From assembly GCA_021818665.1 (NCBI GenBank), contig JAKATQ010000029.1, forward strand, positions 1-11,027: a DNA stretch of 11,027 bases. The letters are read 5' to 3'. Origin of the DNA: Nanobdellota archaeon (GTDB lineage Archaea; Nanobdellota; Nanobdellia; Parvarchaeales; Parvarchaeaceae). Both the position numbers and the translations under genes were made by a program. Shown here piece by piece: positions 1-7,010 of this stretch (position 1 is its first letter; each line of letters starts with the position of its first letter). The notes under the pieces were generated by a model. The model had not been told where the DNA came from, did no database searches, and saw only the letters and a list, made by a program, of their open reading frames with translations.

Positions 1-1
1 T

Positions 2-2350
2 AGCTTCAAGAACGACTTCGATGCCATAGGCATGTCAATAGACTGGTCCAGAAATTTCATAACGACATCCCTCAATCCGCAGTACTCTAAATTCATAGAC
101 TGGCAATTCACGAAGCTTAGGAATATGGGTCTGGTGTCTGAAGGCACCCACCCCGTAGTCTGGTGCCCCAAGGAGAAGACCCCCTTGGGAGATCATGACC
201 GTGCGGTCGGCGAAGGAGAGTATCCTGTAAGATTCACTTTAATAAAATTCAGGGCGAAGAATTACGTCTTCCCGGCCGCGACTCTTAGGCCGGAGACCAT
301 CTTCGGCGTCACGAACCTGTGGATAAACCCACTGGGCAAATACGCGGTATTCGATGTAGACGGAGAAAAGTGGATAGTGTCAAAAGACTGTGGTGAAAAG
401 CTTAGAAACCAATTCAAGGACGCAAAGCACGTGAAAGACGTGGCGATAAAGGAGTTCGTAGACGAAGAAGCCGTGAATCCGCTTACGAAACACAAGGTAC
501 GGATATTAGACGCAGATTTCGTAGAGACGGGGGTCGGCACCGGCGTTGTCATGAGCGTGCCGATGCACGCACCTTTCGATTACGAAGCTCTGCGAAGGCT
601 CAAGGAAGCCAAGCCCCAGCACTACGGTCACATAATCCCTAAAAAAGTTATAGACGTCCCGGGAGAAAACGACCTGGTAGAGAATGCGATAGCCAGATTC
701 GGCCGCGGTCTTTATGACCTTAAGGAGGCGACAAAGTTAGTTTACAAAAAAGAGGGTGTTTCCGGAGTGATGAACGAGAACGCCGGCGGCCTTAAAGGCA
801 TGGCCGTGAAGGACGCCGTAGGTGCAGTGACGATGGAACTCGAAAGCGCAAAGGCCTGCGCCGAGTTGTACGACTTGAGCGGACAGGTCATTTGCCGTTG
901 CGGCACTGCGGGTGTGGTGAAGGTACTCGAGAAACAGTGGTTCATAAGATATTCCGATGAAGAGTGGAAAACGCGGGCGAGAAAGTTGGTGGAGAGGCTA
1001 GTCCTTTATCCCGAAGACATAAGACTCCAACTTATAAACACCCTTGATTGGCTCGATGACAAAGCGGCGGCCAGGATGGGGGGCTTGGGGACTCCGCTAC
1101 CGTGGGATCGCGATTGGGTCATAGAGCCTCTCAGCGACTCGACCATATACATGGCTTATTATACAATCGCCGACCTGATACTCGGCATAAAACCGGAAGC
1201 GCTTACGGAAGGCTTTTTCGACTACGTCTTCCTGGACTCTGCGAAAAAGCCAGAAAATGCGCCAGAAAACATCGATGAGTTCAAAAAAGCGTTCCGTTAT
1301 TGGTATCCATTGGACATGCGCGTCAGCGCCAAAGAATTGCTGCAGAATCATTTTGTGTTCTTCATCATGAACCATTCCGCGATATTCAGAGAGGATAACT
1401 GGCCACGGGGAATCCAGATAAATGGGTGGCTGACCGTGGAGGGCGAAAAACTGTCAAAATCAAAGGGTGCTACGCTCACGATAAGGCAGGGCCTGTCGAA
1501 ATACGGGGCAGACGAGCTAAGGATGATTGCCGCGGCGGGAAACGGAATGGACGACGTCGAGTGGGACCCGCACACCATAGAGGCGTTTGACCAGCGTATC
1601 TTGTTCGTTCTCGACGCTGCGCAGAAAGCCAAGGGCAAGGTATCCAAAAACAGGCTTATAGACGATTATGCGAAGTCGATGGCAACATCGATAATAAAAG
1701 AGACTACGGATGATATGTCGTCGTTCAAGTACGGAATGGCCATGACTCACTCATTTTTCGAGTTCTACAATCTAATAAAGTTCTACAAAGATTTTGGTGG
1801 ATCGAACGCTTCGACAATGCGGTGGCTCTTATCCACTTTCTGCAAACTTAACCACCCTTTCTTTCCGCATGTGACCGAAGAGATAAATGCCGTGCTCGGT
1901 GGTGCTGACATACTAGAAGGTTCGGCGTGGCCGACCGTCGAAGGCGAGCAGGACTTTGTACTGGAAAATGAATTCGAGATGCTTGAAAACACGGAGGCGG
2001 ACATACGAAATGTCATAAAGATAACTGGAAAGAAGCCGACATCTATAAAGATAGGAATCGCCGATGCGGGAAAGTTCGAAGTTTATAATAAGGTAGTTGA
2101 TGCTGCTAAAACTACAAAGAACATCGCTGAGATAAGGAAGACCCTGCGCATGAACGACAAACTACTCGACAAACTACTCAGAGACCCGAGTAAGATACCG
2201 GAGCGAAAGCTCGATCACAAAGTAGAAGTGCTCGTACTATCAGAAGCTACCGGCTATCTCGGCAAGACATTCGATTGCAAGATAAGCGTGGAGAGCGACA
2301 AGAAAGAAGGAAAGGCAATGCCGGGCAGGCCGGCGATAGAGCTTATCTAA
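2..2350 (+). CDS. leuS: Leucyl-tRNA synthetase, archaeal type (5' end outside window)
   Basis: Charges tRNA-Leu with leucine in the cytoplasm. The frame is open from base 2, and the first in-window ATG (base 32) is internal because conserved class I synthetase sequence precedes it. About 780 residues are present where archaeal LeuRS has roughly 950, so the N terminus with the HIGH motif lies to the left. Seen: a GDHD segment near residues 53-56 (counting from the ATG at 32), the CP1 editing-domain threonine-rich motif TLRPETIFG, the editing motif GTGVVMSVPMHAPFDY with its conserved Asp, the CRCGT segment before the catalytic core resumes, and the KMSKS loop as KLSKS at bases 1448-1462. A C-terminal tRNA-binding region follows. 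The stop lies 82 bases before the trm5-like gene on the same strand, so co-transcription is possible. The family call is secure. Confidence 0.95.
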   Translation, partial: SFKNDFDAIGMSIDWSRNFITTSLNPQYSKFIDWQFTKLRNMGLVSEGTHPVVWCPKEKTPLGDHDRAVGEGEYPVRFTLIKFRAKNYVFPAATLRPETIFGVTNLWINPLGKYAVFDVDGEKWIVSKDCGEKLRNQFKDAKHVKDVAIKEFVDEEAVNPLTKHKVRILDADFVETGVGTGVVMSVPMHAPFDYEALRRLKEAKPQHYGHIIPKKVIDVPGENDLVENAIARFGRGLYDLKEATKLVYKKEGVSGVMNENAGGLKGMAVKDAVGAVTMELESAKACAELYDLSGQVICRCGTAGVVKVLEKQWFIRYSDEEWKTRARKLVERLVLYPEDIRLQLINTLDWLDDKAAARMGGLGTPLPWDRDWVIEPLSDSTIYMAYYTIADLILGIKPEALTEGFFDYVFLDSAKKPENAPENIDEFKKAFRYWYPLDMRVSAKELLQNHFVFFIMNHSAIFREDNWPRGIQINGWLTVEGEKLSKSKGATLTIRQGLSKYGADELRMIAAAGNGMDDVEWDPHTIEAFDQRILFVLDAAQKAKGKVSKNRLIDDYAKSMATSIIKETTDDMSSFKYGMAMTHSFFEFYNLIKFYKDFGGSNASTMRWLLSTFCKLNHPFFPHVTEEINAVLGGADILEGSAWPTVEGEQDFVLENEFEMLENTEADIRNVIKITGKKPTSIKIGIADAGKFEVYNKVVDAAKTTKNIAEIRKTLRMNDKLLDKLLRDPSKIPERKLDHKVEVLVLSEATGYLGKTFDCKISVESDKKEGKAMPGRPAIELI

Positions 2351-2399
2351 GGATGGAACGCCCATTCTATCTGCTTATGCTGGACGATATCGTATCGGA

Positions 2400-2406
2400 T
2401 TTTAAG
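2400..2406 (+). promoter_or_regulatory. Possible TATA box for the trm5-like gene
   Basis: TTTTAAG is centred about 30 bases upstream of the ATG at 2433, the spacing expected for an archaeal TATA box driving a leaderless or very short-leader transcript. The match is weak. The gene also has a Shine-Dalgarno-like GGAGTG at 2423-2428, which would suit translation from a longer leuS transcript instead. Confidence 0.3.
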
Positions 2407-2422
2407 CCTGCAAAAAACGTAC

Positions 2423-2428
2423 GGAGTG
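2423..2428 (+). promoter_or_regulatory. Ribosome binding site of the trm5-like gene
   Basis: GGAGTG sits four bases before the ATG at 2433 and resembles the anti-16S GGAGGTG core. An in-frame TAA at 2403-2405 with no other start codon between it and 2433 fixes this ATG as the only sensible start. Confidence 0.5.
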
Positions 2429-2432
2429 CAAG

Positions 2433-3281
2433 ATGATAAAAGACGTTCTAAAGGGAAAGGTCCGAGACGGCGTTCTAGAGTCAATAAGCAACGGTTTTGA
2501 CGTGATAGGCGACGCCGCCATAATAAAGTTGCCGACTGGGCTACGCCGCACCGAGGAGAAGCTGGTCGCAGACGCGGTGATGCATGAGAACCGGCACATC
2601 ACCCGAGTTTTCAAAAAGACGGGTAAGACGGAGGGGCGGGAGAGGATACCGTCACTGGCGTGGGTCGCCGGCAAGAAAGACACATTGGTCAAGCACAAGG
2701 AAAATGGCTGCTCGTTCGCTGTCGACATAAAAGGGGTATTTTTTACGCCACGGCTGGGTTCAGAAAGAAAAAGAGTAGTGGCAATGGTAAAGCCTGGAGA
2801 AACTGTCCTGGACATGTTCTGCGGCGTTGGTCCTTACACTATACCCGTGGCAAAGAAGGCGCACGAAGTTTATGCGATAGATATAAACCCAAAAGCGATC
2901 GAATTGTTGAAAGAAAACCTTGTCAGGAACAAGATACGGAATGTAAAAACATTCAGGGGCGATTCTAAAAAGCTTGTACCGAAGCTGGAAGCGAAGTTCG
3001 ACAGGATAATCATGAATTTCCCGTTGGCTGCGGAGAGTTTTCTTCCTTATGCATTGAAGGCTGCTGGGAAAAGAACGGCTGTGCACATGTATACGTTCCT
3101 TAACACCAAGGAAGGATACACCGCTGCGGTAAAGACCGAAGAAGTTAAAGTAAAGAAGCTCATATCAAAAAGCTTTGCACTGGAAAGCATAATTCCTATA
3201 AGGGCCGGCGAAGTGGCTCCTTTTCTCGTAAGGGAATGCTTTGACATATCAGTACGCTCAAAAAAACGGGGCACTTTGTAA
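2433..3281 (+). CDS. trm5: tRNA (guanine-N1)-methyltransferase, Trm5 family
   Basis: Likely transfers a methyl group from S-adenosylmethionine to N1 of G37 next to the tRNA anticodon, which protects the reading frame. Seen in 282 residues: a small N-terminal domain containing GDAAIIKLP (26-34), TPRLGSER (105-112) typical of the Trm5 linker, the Rossmann SAM-binding motif I DMFCGVGPY (127-135), the acidic motif II YAIDIN (147-152), and a DRIIMNFP segment (190-197). The last corresponds to the catalytic NLP motif of Trm5 rather than the wybutosine enzyme Taw2 pattern. Glu111 probably matches the general-base Glu of Methanocaldococcus Trm5 (by motif position, not alignment). The protein is short for the family and seems to lack the extra N-terminal D1 domain, and NLP reads NFP. 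It converges on rfcL with only 31 bases between stops. Confidence 0.85.
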   Translation: MIKDVLKGKVRDGVLESISNGFDVIGDAAIIKLPTGLRRTEEKLVADAVMHENRHITRVFKKTGKTEGRERIPSLAWVAGKKDTLVKHKENGCSFAVDIKGVFFTPRLGSERKRVVAMVKPGETVLDMFCGVGPYTIPVAKKAHEVYAIDINPKAIELLKENLVRNKIRNVKTFRGDSKKLVPKLEAKFDRIIMNFPLAAESFLPYALKAAGKRTAVHMYTFLNTKEGYTAAVKTEEVKVKKLISKSFALESIIPIRAGEVAPFLVRECFDISVRSKKRGTL

Positions 3282-3312
3282 AGTTCCTGGAATCCTGCTT
3301 TTGGATGCGGCC

Positions 3313-4302
3313 CTATACTTGACTGTAATAAAGCTCCCAATTCGGCGCGAAGCGGGTCACCTTCGTCCTTGTGCCACCGGATATCGAAGCTGTTCCATTG
3401 AAAAGAAGATCCTGGACGTATCTCATTAGCCCCCAGTTCTGTTTTTTTATCTTTCTTATCAGGATATCGGCCAACGACAACTTTTCGAAGAACTGGGACA
3501 ATCTGCTACCGCGGTACGCCTGTGGTGCCTTATCAGCCAGCCATATCGCGAAATTTTTCGCATCGGTGTCTGATGCAAAATGGGTAGAAATGCCGCGCAG
3601 GTCGCCCGAAAATACGGCGTCTATGCGCTCGAACAGCCCATCATCACCGTTCCTGGGGGGCAGTTCTACGCCTGCAGACCCCGATATCGCTATTGTCGCC
3701 ATATCGGTAAACGCGCTCTGTAGGTTGCCGCGCGAATTTTTCGCTATCCGTTCGACCGTGATATCGTTCAGCGCTAGGCCGTTTTGGCGTGCCAGTCTGA
3801 TTACGTACGCCCTGACGGACGTCTCGTTAAGCCGGTAAAATTGTATTAGCTCGTAGCCGCTTACGTGACGCTTGTTCTTGGCCCTGAATATTTCCCCCGT
3901 CTCAGACTGGAATATGATTATCGCGTCTTCTACGCCAGACAGCTTGTCGAGTATGGACGGGTCTACAGACAATATCTTTTCTATGTCTTCCACGAAGACC
4001 ACCTTCTTGCGGTCGTCGAAAAGCGACCTTGATTTGACTGAGTTGTACACCGTGTTGTATATGAGGTCTGATATGTCCGTGTCGTCTACGTTCTCCAGAA
4101 GATAAAGGTTTATCTTTTCGACTAAAAACCCTTTCTTGCCAGCGACGGCGTCTGCGAGAAAGCTCTTGCCGACGCCGGCAGGACCGTTGAAAATGAACCG
4201 TTTTCTGCCGGAATCGACGGCTGCGACGAATTTTTTTAGTATGCTGCCGGTGTAATTTTCAATGAAATTTTCTGGAATCTGCTTAAGATGCGATATCATC
4301 AT
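3313..4302 (-). CDS. rfcL: Replication factor C large subunit, divergent and shortened
   Basis: Large subunit of the clamp loader that opens the PCNA ring and places it on primed DNA. Seen in 329 residues: Walker A GPAGVGKS (40-47), Walker B as VVFVED (101-106), a sensor-1-like strand AIIIFQSETGE (127-137), sensor 2 as RGNLQSAFTDM (191-201), and a C-terminal helical region (about 250-302) whose spacing of Trp, Ala-Asp-Ile and Arg-Tyr residues fits archaeal RfcL. Odd points: the N-terminal W-x-EKYRP box is missing, Walker B has Glu-Asp where the family has Asp-Glu, and the protein is shorter than the 400-500 residues usual for the family, with no recognisable C-terminal PCNA-binding motif. Its ATG overlaps the rfcS stop as ATGA (4299-4302), which indicates translational coupling. 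A second ATG follows immediately at 4299. Confidence 0.8.
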   Translation of the reverse strand: MMISHLKQIPENFIENYTGSILKKFVAAVDSGRKRFIFNGPAGVGKSFLADAVAGKKGFLVEKINLYLLENVDDTDISDLIYNTVYNSVKSRSLFDDRKKVVFVEDIEKILSVDPSILDKLSGVEDAIIIFQSETGEIFRAKNKRHVSGYELIQFYRLNETSVRAYVIRLARQNGLALNDITVERIAKNSRGNLQSAFTDMATIAISGSAGVELPPRNGDDGLFERIDAVFSGDLRGISTHFASDTDAKNFAIWLADKAPQAYRGSRLSQFFEKLSLADILIRKIKKQNWGLMRYVQDLLFNGTASISGGTRTKVTRFAPNWELYYSQV

Positions 4303-5255
4303 CCCTTCAAAGCGGACAGGAACGCGAGAAACGCCTGGAACTGTATGAACGGCGTAGCCCCTTCGACTATTTTATAATCGATCTCTGCGAGTTTTTCTAT
4401 CGCGTAGCCTCTCGCCTTGTCATCTAGCACGTCACGCTGGGCCGTAAGCACGTTGAATATCTGGCTTATCAACTCTTTCATGTTTACTCCACTTTCTATT
4501 AGCGAAGAGAACGTCTCTTTTGACTTTAGATAATTACCGCTTATCGCGGCCTTTAAGCCCTCGATTATCTTGCCGATATCTACCATGCCACTGTTCACAT
4601 AAACGGTGTCTGCGGATATCTTCTTGGAGATGTTCGAAAGAGACTGCAAGAGGTTTACCAGCGCCCTAAGGTCGCCCCTGGAAACGTACTCTAGGGCTTC
4701 CTTGCCCTTCACATCTATCTCTAGCCCTTCCTTACCGGCTATCCTGTCGATGAAAGAAAGGACATCCTCTTTTGACAGCGGCTGGAACCTAAGTATCGCG
4801 CAGCGGGACTGCAGCGGTTCTATTATATTGCTCTGGTAATTGACGCTGAATACGAACCTGCAGGTCGCACTGTATTCCTCCATCATCCTTCTAAGCGCCT
4901 GCTGGGCCTCCTGGGTAAGCGAGTCGGCCTCGTCGAACATTATGATCTTGAACGGCGCGTCTATCGGTCTGGAGCGTGCGAATTCTTTCACTTTTCCCTG
5001 GATAACGCTAAGTTTCCTATCGTCTGAGGCATTGAGCTCCATAAAATTCTGCGTCCACGTGTTTCCGAATATCTCCTTGGCGAGCACCATGGCCGACGTT
5101 GTTTTCCCGACGCCCGGCGGTCCGGACAGGATCATGTGCTGTACGTCGCCCTGTTTTACCATCGCTCGGAGCTTTTCGATGCTGTCTCTTTGGCCTATTA
5201 TATCATCAAATGATGCGGGCCTGTACTTTTCTATCCAGAGGGTCATATCAGGCAT
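4299..5255 (-). CDS. rfcS: Replication factor C small subunit
   Basis: AAA+ subunit forming most of the clamp-loader ring that loads PCNA during replication and repair. The 318 residues are the normal length for archaeal RfcS. Seen in order: RFC box WIEKYRPASFDDIIGQ near the N terminus, Walker A GPPGVGKTT, Walker B IIMFDEAD, sensor 1 FSVNYQSN, the SRC arginine-finger motif QSRCAILRF, sensor 2 GDLRAL, then the collar domain. All catalytic motifs are intact, unlike its partner RfcL. The start at 5255 overlaps the upstream KaiC-like gene by 8 bases. A second ATG at 5246, just after that gene's TGA, would give the more typical N terminus MTLWIEKYRP, and no Shine-Dalgarno decides between them. The stop overlaps the rfcL start by four bases. 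Confidence 0.95.
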   Translation of the reverse strand: MPDMTLWIEKYRPASFDDIIGQRDSIEKLRAMVKQGDVQHMILSGPPGVGKTTSAMVLAKEIFGNTWTQNFMELNASDDRKLSVIQGKVKEFARSRPIDAPFKIIMFDEADSLTQEAQQALRRMMEEYSATCRFVFSVNYQSNIIEPLQSRCAILRFQPLSKEDVLSFIDRIAGKEGLEIDVKGKEALEYVSRGDLRALVNLLQSLSNISKKISADTVYVNSGMVDIGKIIEGLKAAISGNYLKSKETFSSLIESGVNMKELISQIFNVLTAQRDVLDDKARGYAIEKLAEIDYKIVEGATPFIQFQAFLAFLSALKG

Positions 5256-6015
5256 CTGGGGCGATTTTCTCGTTAGGGTACACCACTATCCCCTTCTCGG
5301 TTATATCTATGGGGCTATATTTCATGACGTGCTTCGTGCTGCGCATCTTCACTATACGCAGCGCCCTAGTGAACGTCCCCTGTTTTTCCAGCAGATAAAG
5401 CGCTATCACCCCATCGGTGGCGAACTCTTCGACACCGAAAGCAGAGAGCTTGTTTTCCCCGTAAGGTATTTCGCCGACGAATATCCCCACTGAGCCCCTG
5501 GCTTTGAGCATGGCCGCTACTTCTATCACTGCCTTCCTTATTGACATCACGTCCGCAAAGAACATCTGGAAGTAGGTTATCGAGTCTATTACGACGCGTT
5601 TCGCCTCCATCGCGTCTATCTCCGATGACAGAATCGCTTTGACGGAGTCATAATCGACCGTAGGTACTTCGACTATCTTCAGCATCTGCGTAGCTATTAG
5701 GTCTACGATGCCCTTGTCGAACACGGAAAACTGCTGTATTATGTCGTTCGCGCTCTCCTCCAGCGTAAAATATATCCCCTTCTGGCCGTGCCTTGCACCG
5801 TAGGCCAGGAACTGCATCGCCAGAGTCGTCTTTCCCGTGCCGGATGTCCCAGTAAGCAATGTTATGTCGCCTTCCGGTATCCCTCCCTTTAATGCTTCAT
5901 CGAGTCCTTCGACGCCGAATTGCATCCGTTTTATCCCGCTGGTGTCCGGTTTATCGTCTTTCTCCAGCCGCACGGGGGCGGCTATCTTTTGACCAGCGTT
6001 TTTCTTTTCTACCAT
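5248..6015 (-). CDS. Single-domain KaiC-like RecA-superfamily ATPase
   Basis: P-loop ATPase of the KaiC/RadA-like group, with unknown partner or substrate. Seen (numbering from the alternative TTG start at 6018): a lysine-rich N-terminal tail (1-30), the family entry FGVEGLDEALKGGIPEG (34-50), Walker A GTSGTGKT (57-64), paired catalytic glutamates EE (87-88), Walker B RVVIDS (141-146), and the KaiC-type C-terminal strand KMRSTKH (224-230) followed by ITEKGIVV. There is one RecA domain, unlike the duplicated cyanobacterial clock protein, so a clock role should not be assumed. I chose the ATG at 6015 over the TTG at 6018. GGAGG at 6020-6024 sits four bases from the ATG but only one base from the TTG, and the ATG shares its A with the stop of the previous gene (TGATG). 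It lies inside the operon between two winged-helix genes and the clamp loader. Confidence 0.85.
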   Translation of the reverse strand: MVEKKNAGQKIAAPVRLEKDDKPDTSGIKRMQFGVEGLDEALKGGIPEGDITLLTGTSGTGKTTLAMQFLAYGARHGQKGIYFTLEESANDIIQQFSVFDKGIVDLIATQMLKIVEVPTVDYDSVKAILSSEIDAMEAKRVVIDSITYFQMFFADVMSIRKAVIEVAAMLKARGSVGIFVGEIPYGENKLSAFGVEEFATDGVIALYLLEKQGTFTRALRIVKMRSTKHVMKYSPIDITEKGIVVYPNEKIAPDA

Positions 6016-6284
6016 CAAGCCTCCAATACCATTGTGTTGCTGAATAATTTATACTTTATCTTTAAAAGCGACTGCTTCTCGAGAATCTTCGCCCATTCCT
6101 TTACGATGTTCTCTGTGACGTTTAGCTCTTTCGCCGCATCGGCGGTCGTTATCTGGTTCTTTGTAAGCACCAGCACCAGGAGGCGGGACGCGGGGTTCGA
6201 CGGGTCTAGAAGCATGTAGCCTTTCCGTCCTTCCTCTGCCGGTTCCTGTTTTGGCTGTCTCTTTAAGTATTGGTCGCCTATCAT
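6015..6284 (-). CDS. Small winged-helix-like domain protein, paralogue of the upstream gene
   Basis: Function unknown. The protein is about 89-91 residues: a charged N-terminal tail and then a winged-helix-like domain over the last 60 residues, with the helix-turn-helix core DAAKELNVTENIVKEWAKIL and a C-terminal LLKIKY wing strand. By hand alignment 26 of 52 positions match the C terminus of the 217-residue protein encoded just upstream, so the two arose by duplication. I prefer the ATG at 6284 over the TTG at 6290. GGAG (6293-6296) lies eight bases from the ATG but only two from the TTG. Its stop shares a base with the KaiC-like start. It could bind DNA, or act as an adaptor for the ATPase, since such wings often mediate protein contacts. 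Confidence 0.75.
   Translation of the reverse strand: MIGDQYLKRQPKQEPAEEGRKGYMLLDPSNPASRLLVLVLTKNQITTADAAKELNVTENIVKEWAKILEKQSLLKIKYKLFSNTMVLEA
6020..6024 (-). promoter_or_regulatory. Ribosome binding site deciding the KaiC-like start
   Basis: GGAGG on the minus strand, four bases before the ATG at 6015. It lies inside the 3' end of the preceding small winged-helix gene and argues against the TTG at 6018 as start. Confidence 0.55.
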
Positions 6285-6286
6285 TC

Positions 6287-6940
6287 TCAAGACTCCAGTA
6301 TCATGTCACCAACGAGCTGGTATCTTATTTTCAGGAGGTTGTTTTGATTTAATATCTTCGCCCATGTTTCTATCAGGTCTTTATTTACGCCGAGTTCCTT
6401 TGCAGCTTCGGATATCGTCACGGATCGTTTGGTCTTCACAACACCCAATAATTTAGAAACCGGATTGTTTGAAAGCACTTGCGCGGCCTCGCTCTGCAGC
6501 CCCTGGACTTCTGGTTTCTCTGGTATTTTCACAAATTCCGCATTCTTAGGTGCAGACGGGGCTGTGGCGGTAGCCTCCACCGCGGTCAGCTTCTCTCTGA
6601 CTCCTTCAGCAGGGTTCTTCCCCTCTACCACGGCGTACGGTTTCTGCGGCTCTTGCGATTGTGCGGCCTCGGTCTTTGCCGGCTGCATCGATTTCTTTTC
6701 CATTTCTGCCTGTTTTTGCTCCATGGCCGAAAGTCCCGGCGTCTCCTGCGGAGTCTTAATCTGCGATAATTGCTGGTTTTGCACGGGCTGCGGGTTAAAG
6801 TCTATCGTCTGGCCGTGCAGTCCAAATCCTAGTATGCTGCCGGCTTTTCCCATCGAAGCATTTATGCGTTCCAGATCGGTGTATATATTATAGGATGCCG
6901 TCATGACCTCTTTCGCCAATTCGGTTATATTCTCCACCAT
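6287..6940 (-). CDS. Winged-helix-like domain protein with long disordered linker
   Basis: First gene of the five-gene operon, with no recognised family. The 217 residues split into three parts. An N-terminal helical segment (about 1-35, MVENITELAKEVM onward) may mediate oligomerisation. A linker of about 120 residues (45-155) is rich in Pro, Gln, Glu and Ala, with no cysteines, and is probably disordered. A C-terminal winged-helix-like domain (158-217) has the core EAAKELGVNKDLIETWAKIL and strand LLKIRY. The last domain is duplicated in the next gene. The layout suggests a tethered DNA-binding or protein-binding module, perhaps an accessory of the KaiC-like ATPase encoded two genes on. The ATG at 6940 is supported by a TATA box 27 bases upstream with no ribosome binding site, which indicates a leaderless start. 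Confidence 0.8.
   Translation of the reverse strand: MVENITELAKEVMTASYNIYTDLERINASMGKAGSILGFGLHGQTIDFNPQPVQNQQLSQIKTPQETPGLSAMEQKQAEMEKKSMQPAKTEAAQSQEPQKPYAVVEGKNPAEGVREKLTAVEATATAPSAPKNAEFVKIPEKPEVQGLQSEAAQVLSNNPVSKLLGVVKTKRSVTISEAAKELGVNKDLIETWAKILNQNNLLKIRYQLVGDMILES
6293..6296 (-). promoter_or_regulatory. Ribosome binding site deciding the small winged-helix gene start
   Basis: GGAG on the minus strand within the last codons of the 217-residue gene. Eight bases separate it from the ATG at 6284 and only two from the TTG at 6290, so the ATG is the better start. Confidence 0.45.
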
Positions 6941-6962
6941 ATCATTATTATCTGTAGCGAAG

Positions 6963-6970
6963 TTTAAATA
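6963..6970 (-). promoter_or_regulatory. TATA box of the winged-helix/KaiC/RFC operon
   Basis: TATTTAAA on the minus strand, centred about 27 bases upstream of the ATG at 6940. This is the archaeal TATA-to-transcription-start distance, so transcription should begin at or within a few bases of the start codon. It lies in the 70-base gap after the downstream DUF929 gene. Confidence 0.7.
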
Positions 6971-7010
6971 GTGTAAGCGGATAATCTGTGAGCCTCTGCC
7001 AAGACCGCAT

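Noticed and set aside
2..200. Lost zinc-binding cysteines in LeuRS (WCPKEKTPLGDHD).
   Set aside because: From memory, some archaeal LeuRS also lack the CxxC pair here, so this is probably ordinary variation.
2353..2436. A 27-codon frame between leuS and trm5, starting two bases after the leuS stop and overlapping the trm5 ATG as ATGA.
   Set aside because: The arrangement is neat, but the peptide has no recognisable features and such short frames arise by chance. It is possible as a coupling leader peptide but unsupported without conservation.
3282..3312. A shared bidirectional terminator between trm5 and rfcL.
   Set aside because: Only a short TTCCTGGAA symmetry and a CTTTT stretch are present. 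There is no convincing hairpin or long T tract on either strand.
3371..5493. Long plus-strand open frames opposite rfcL, rfcS and the KaiC-like gene.
   Set aside because: They are antisense to genes with intact, recognisable motifs, have no family features of their own, and are explained by base composition.
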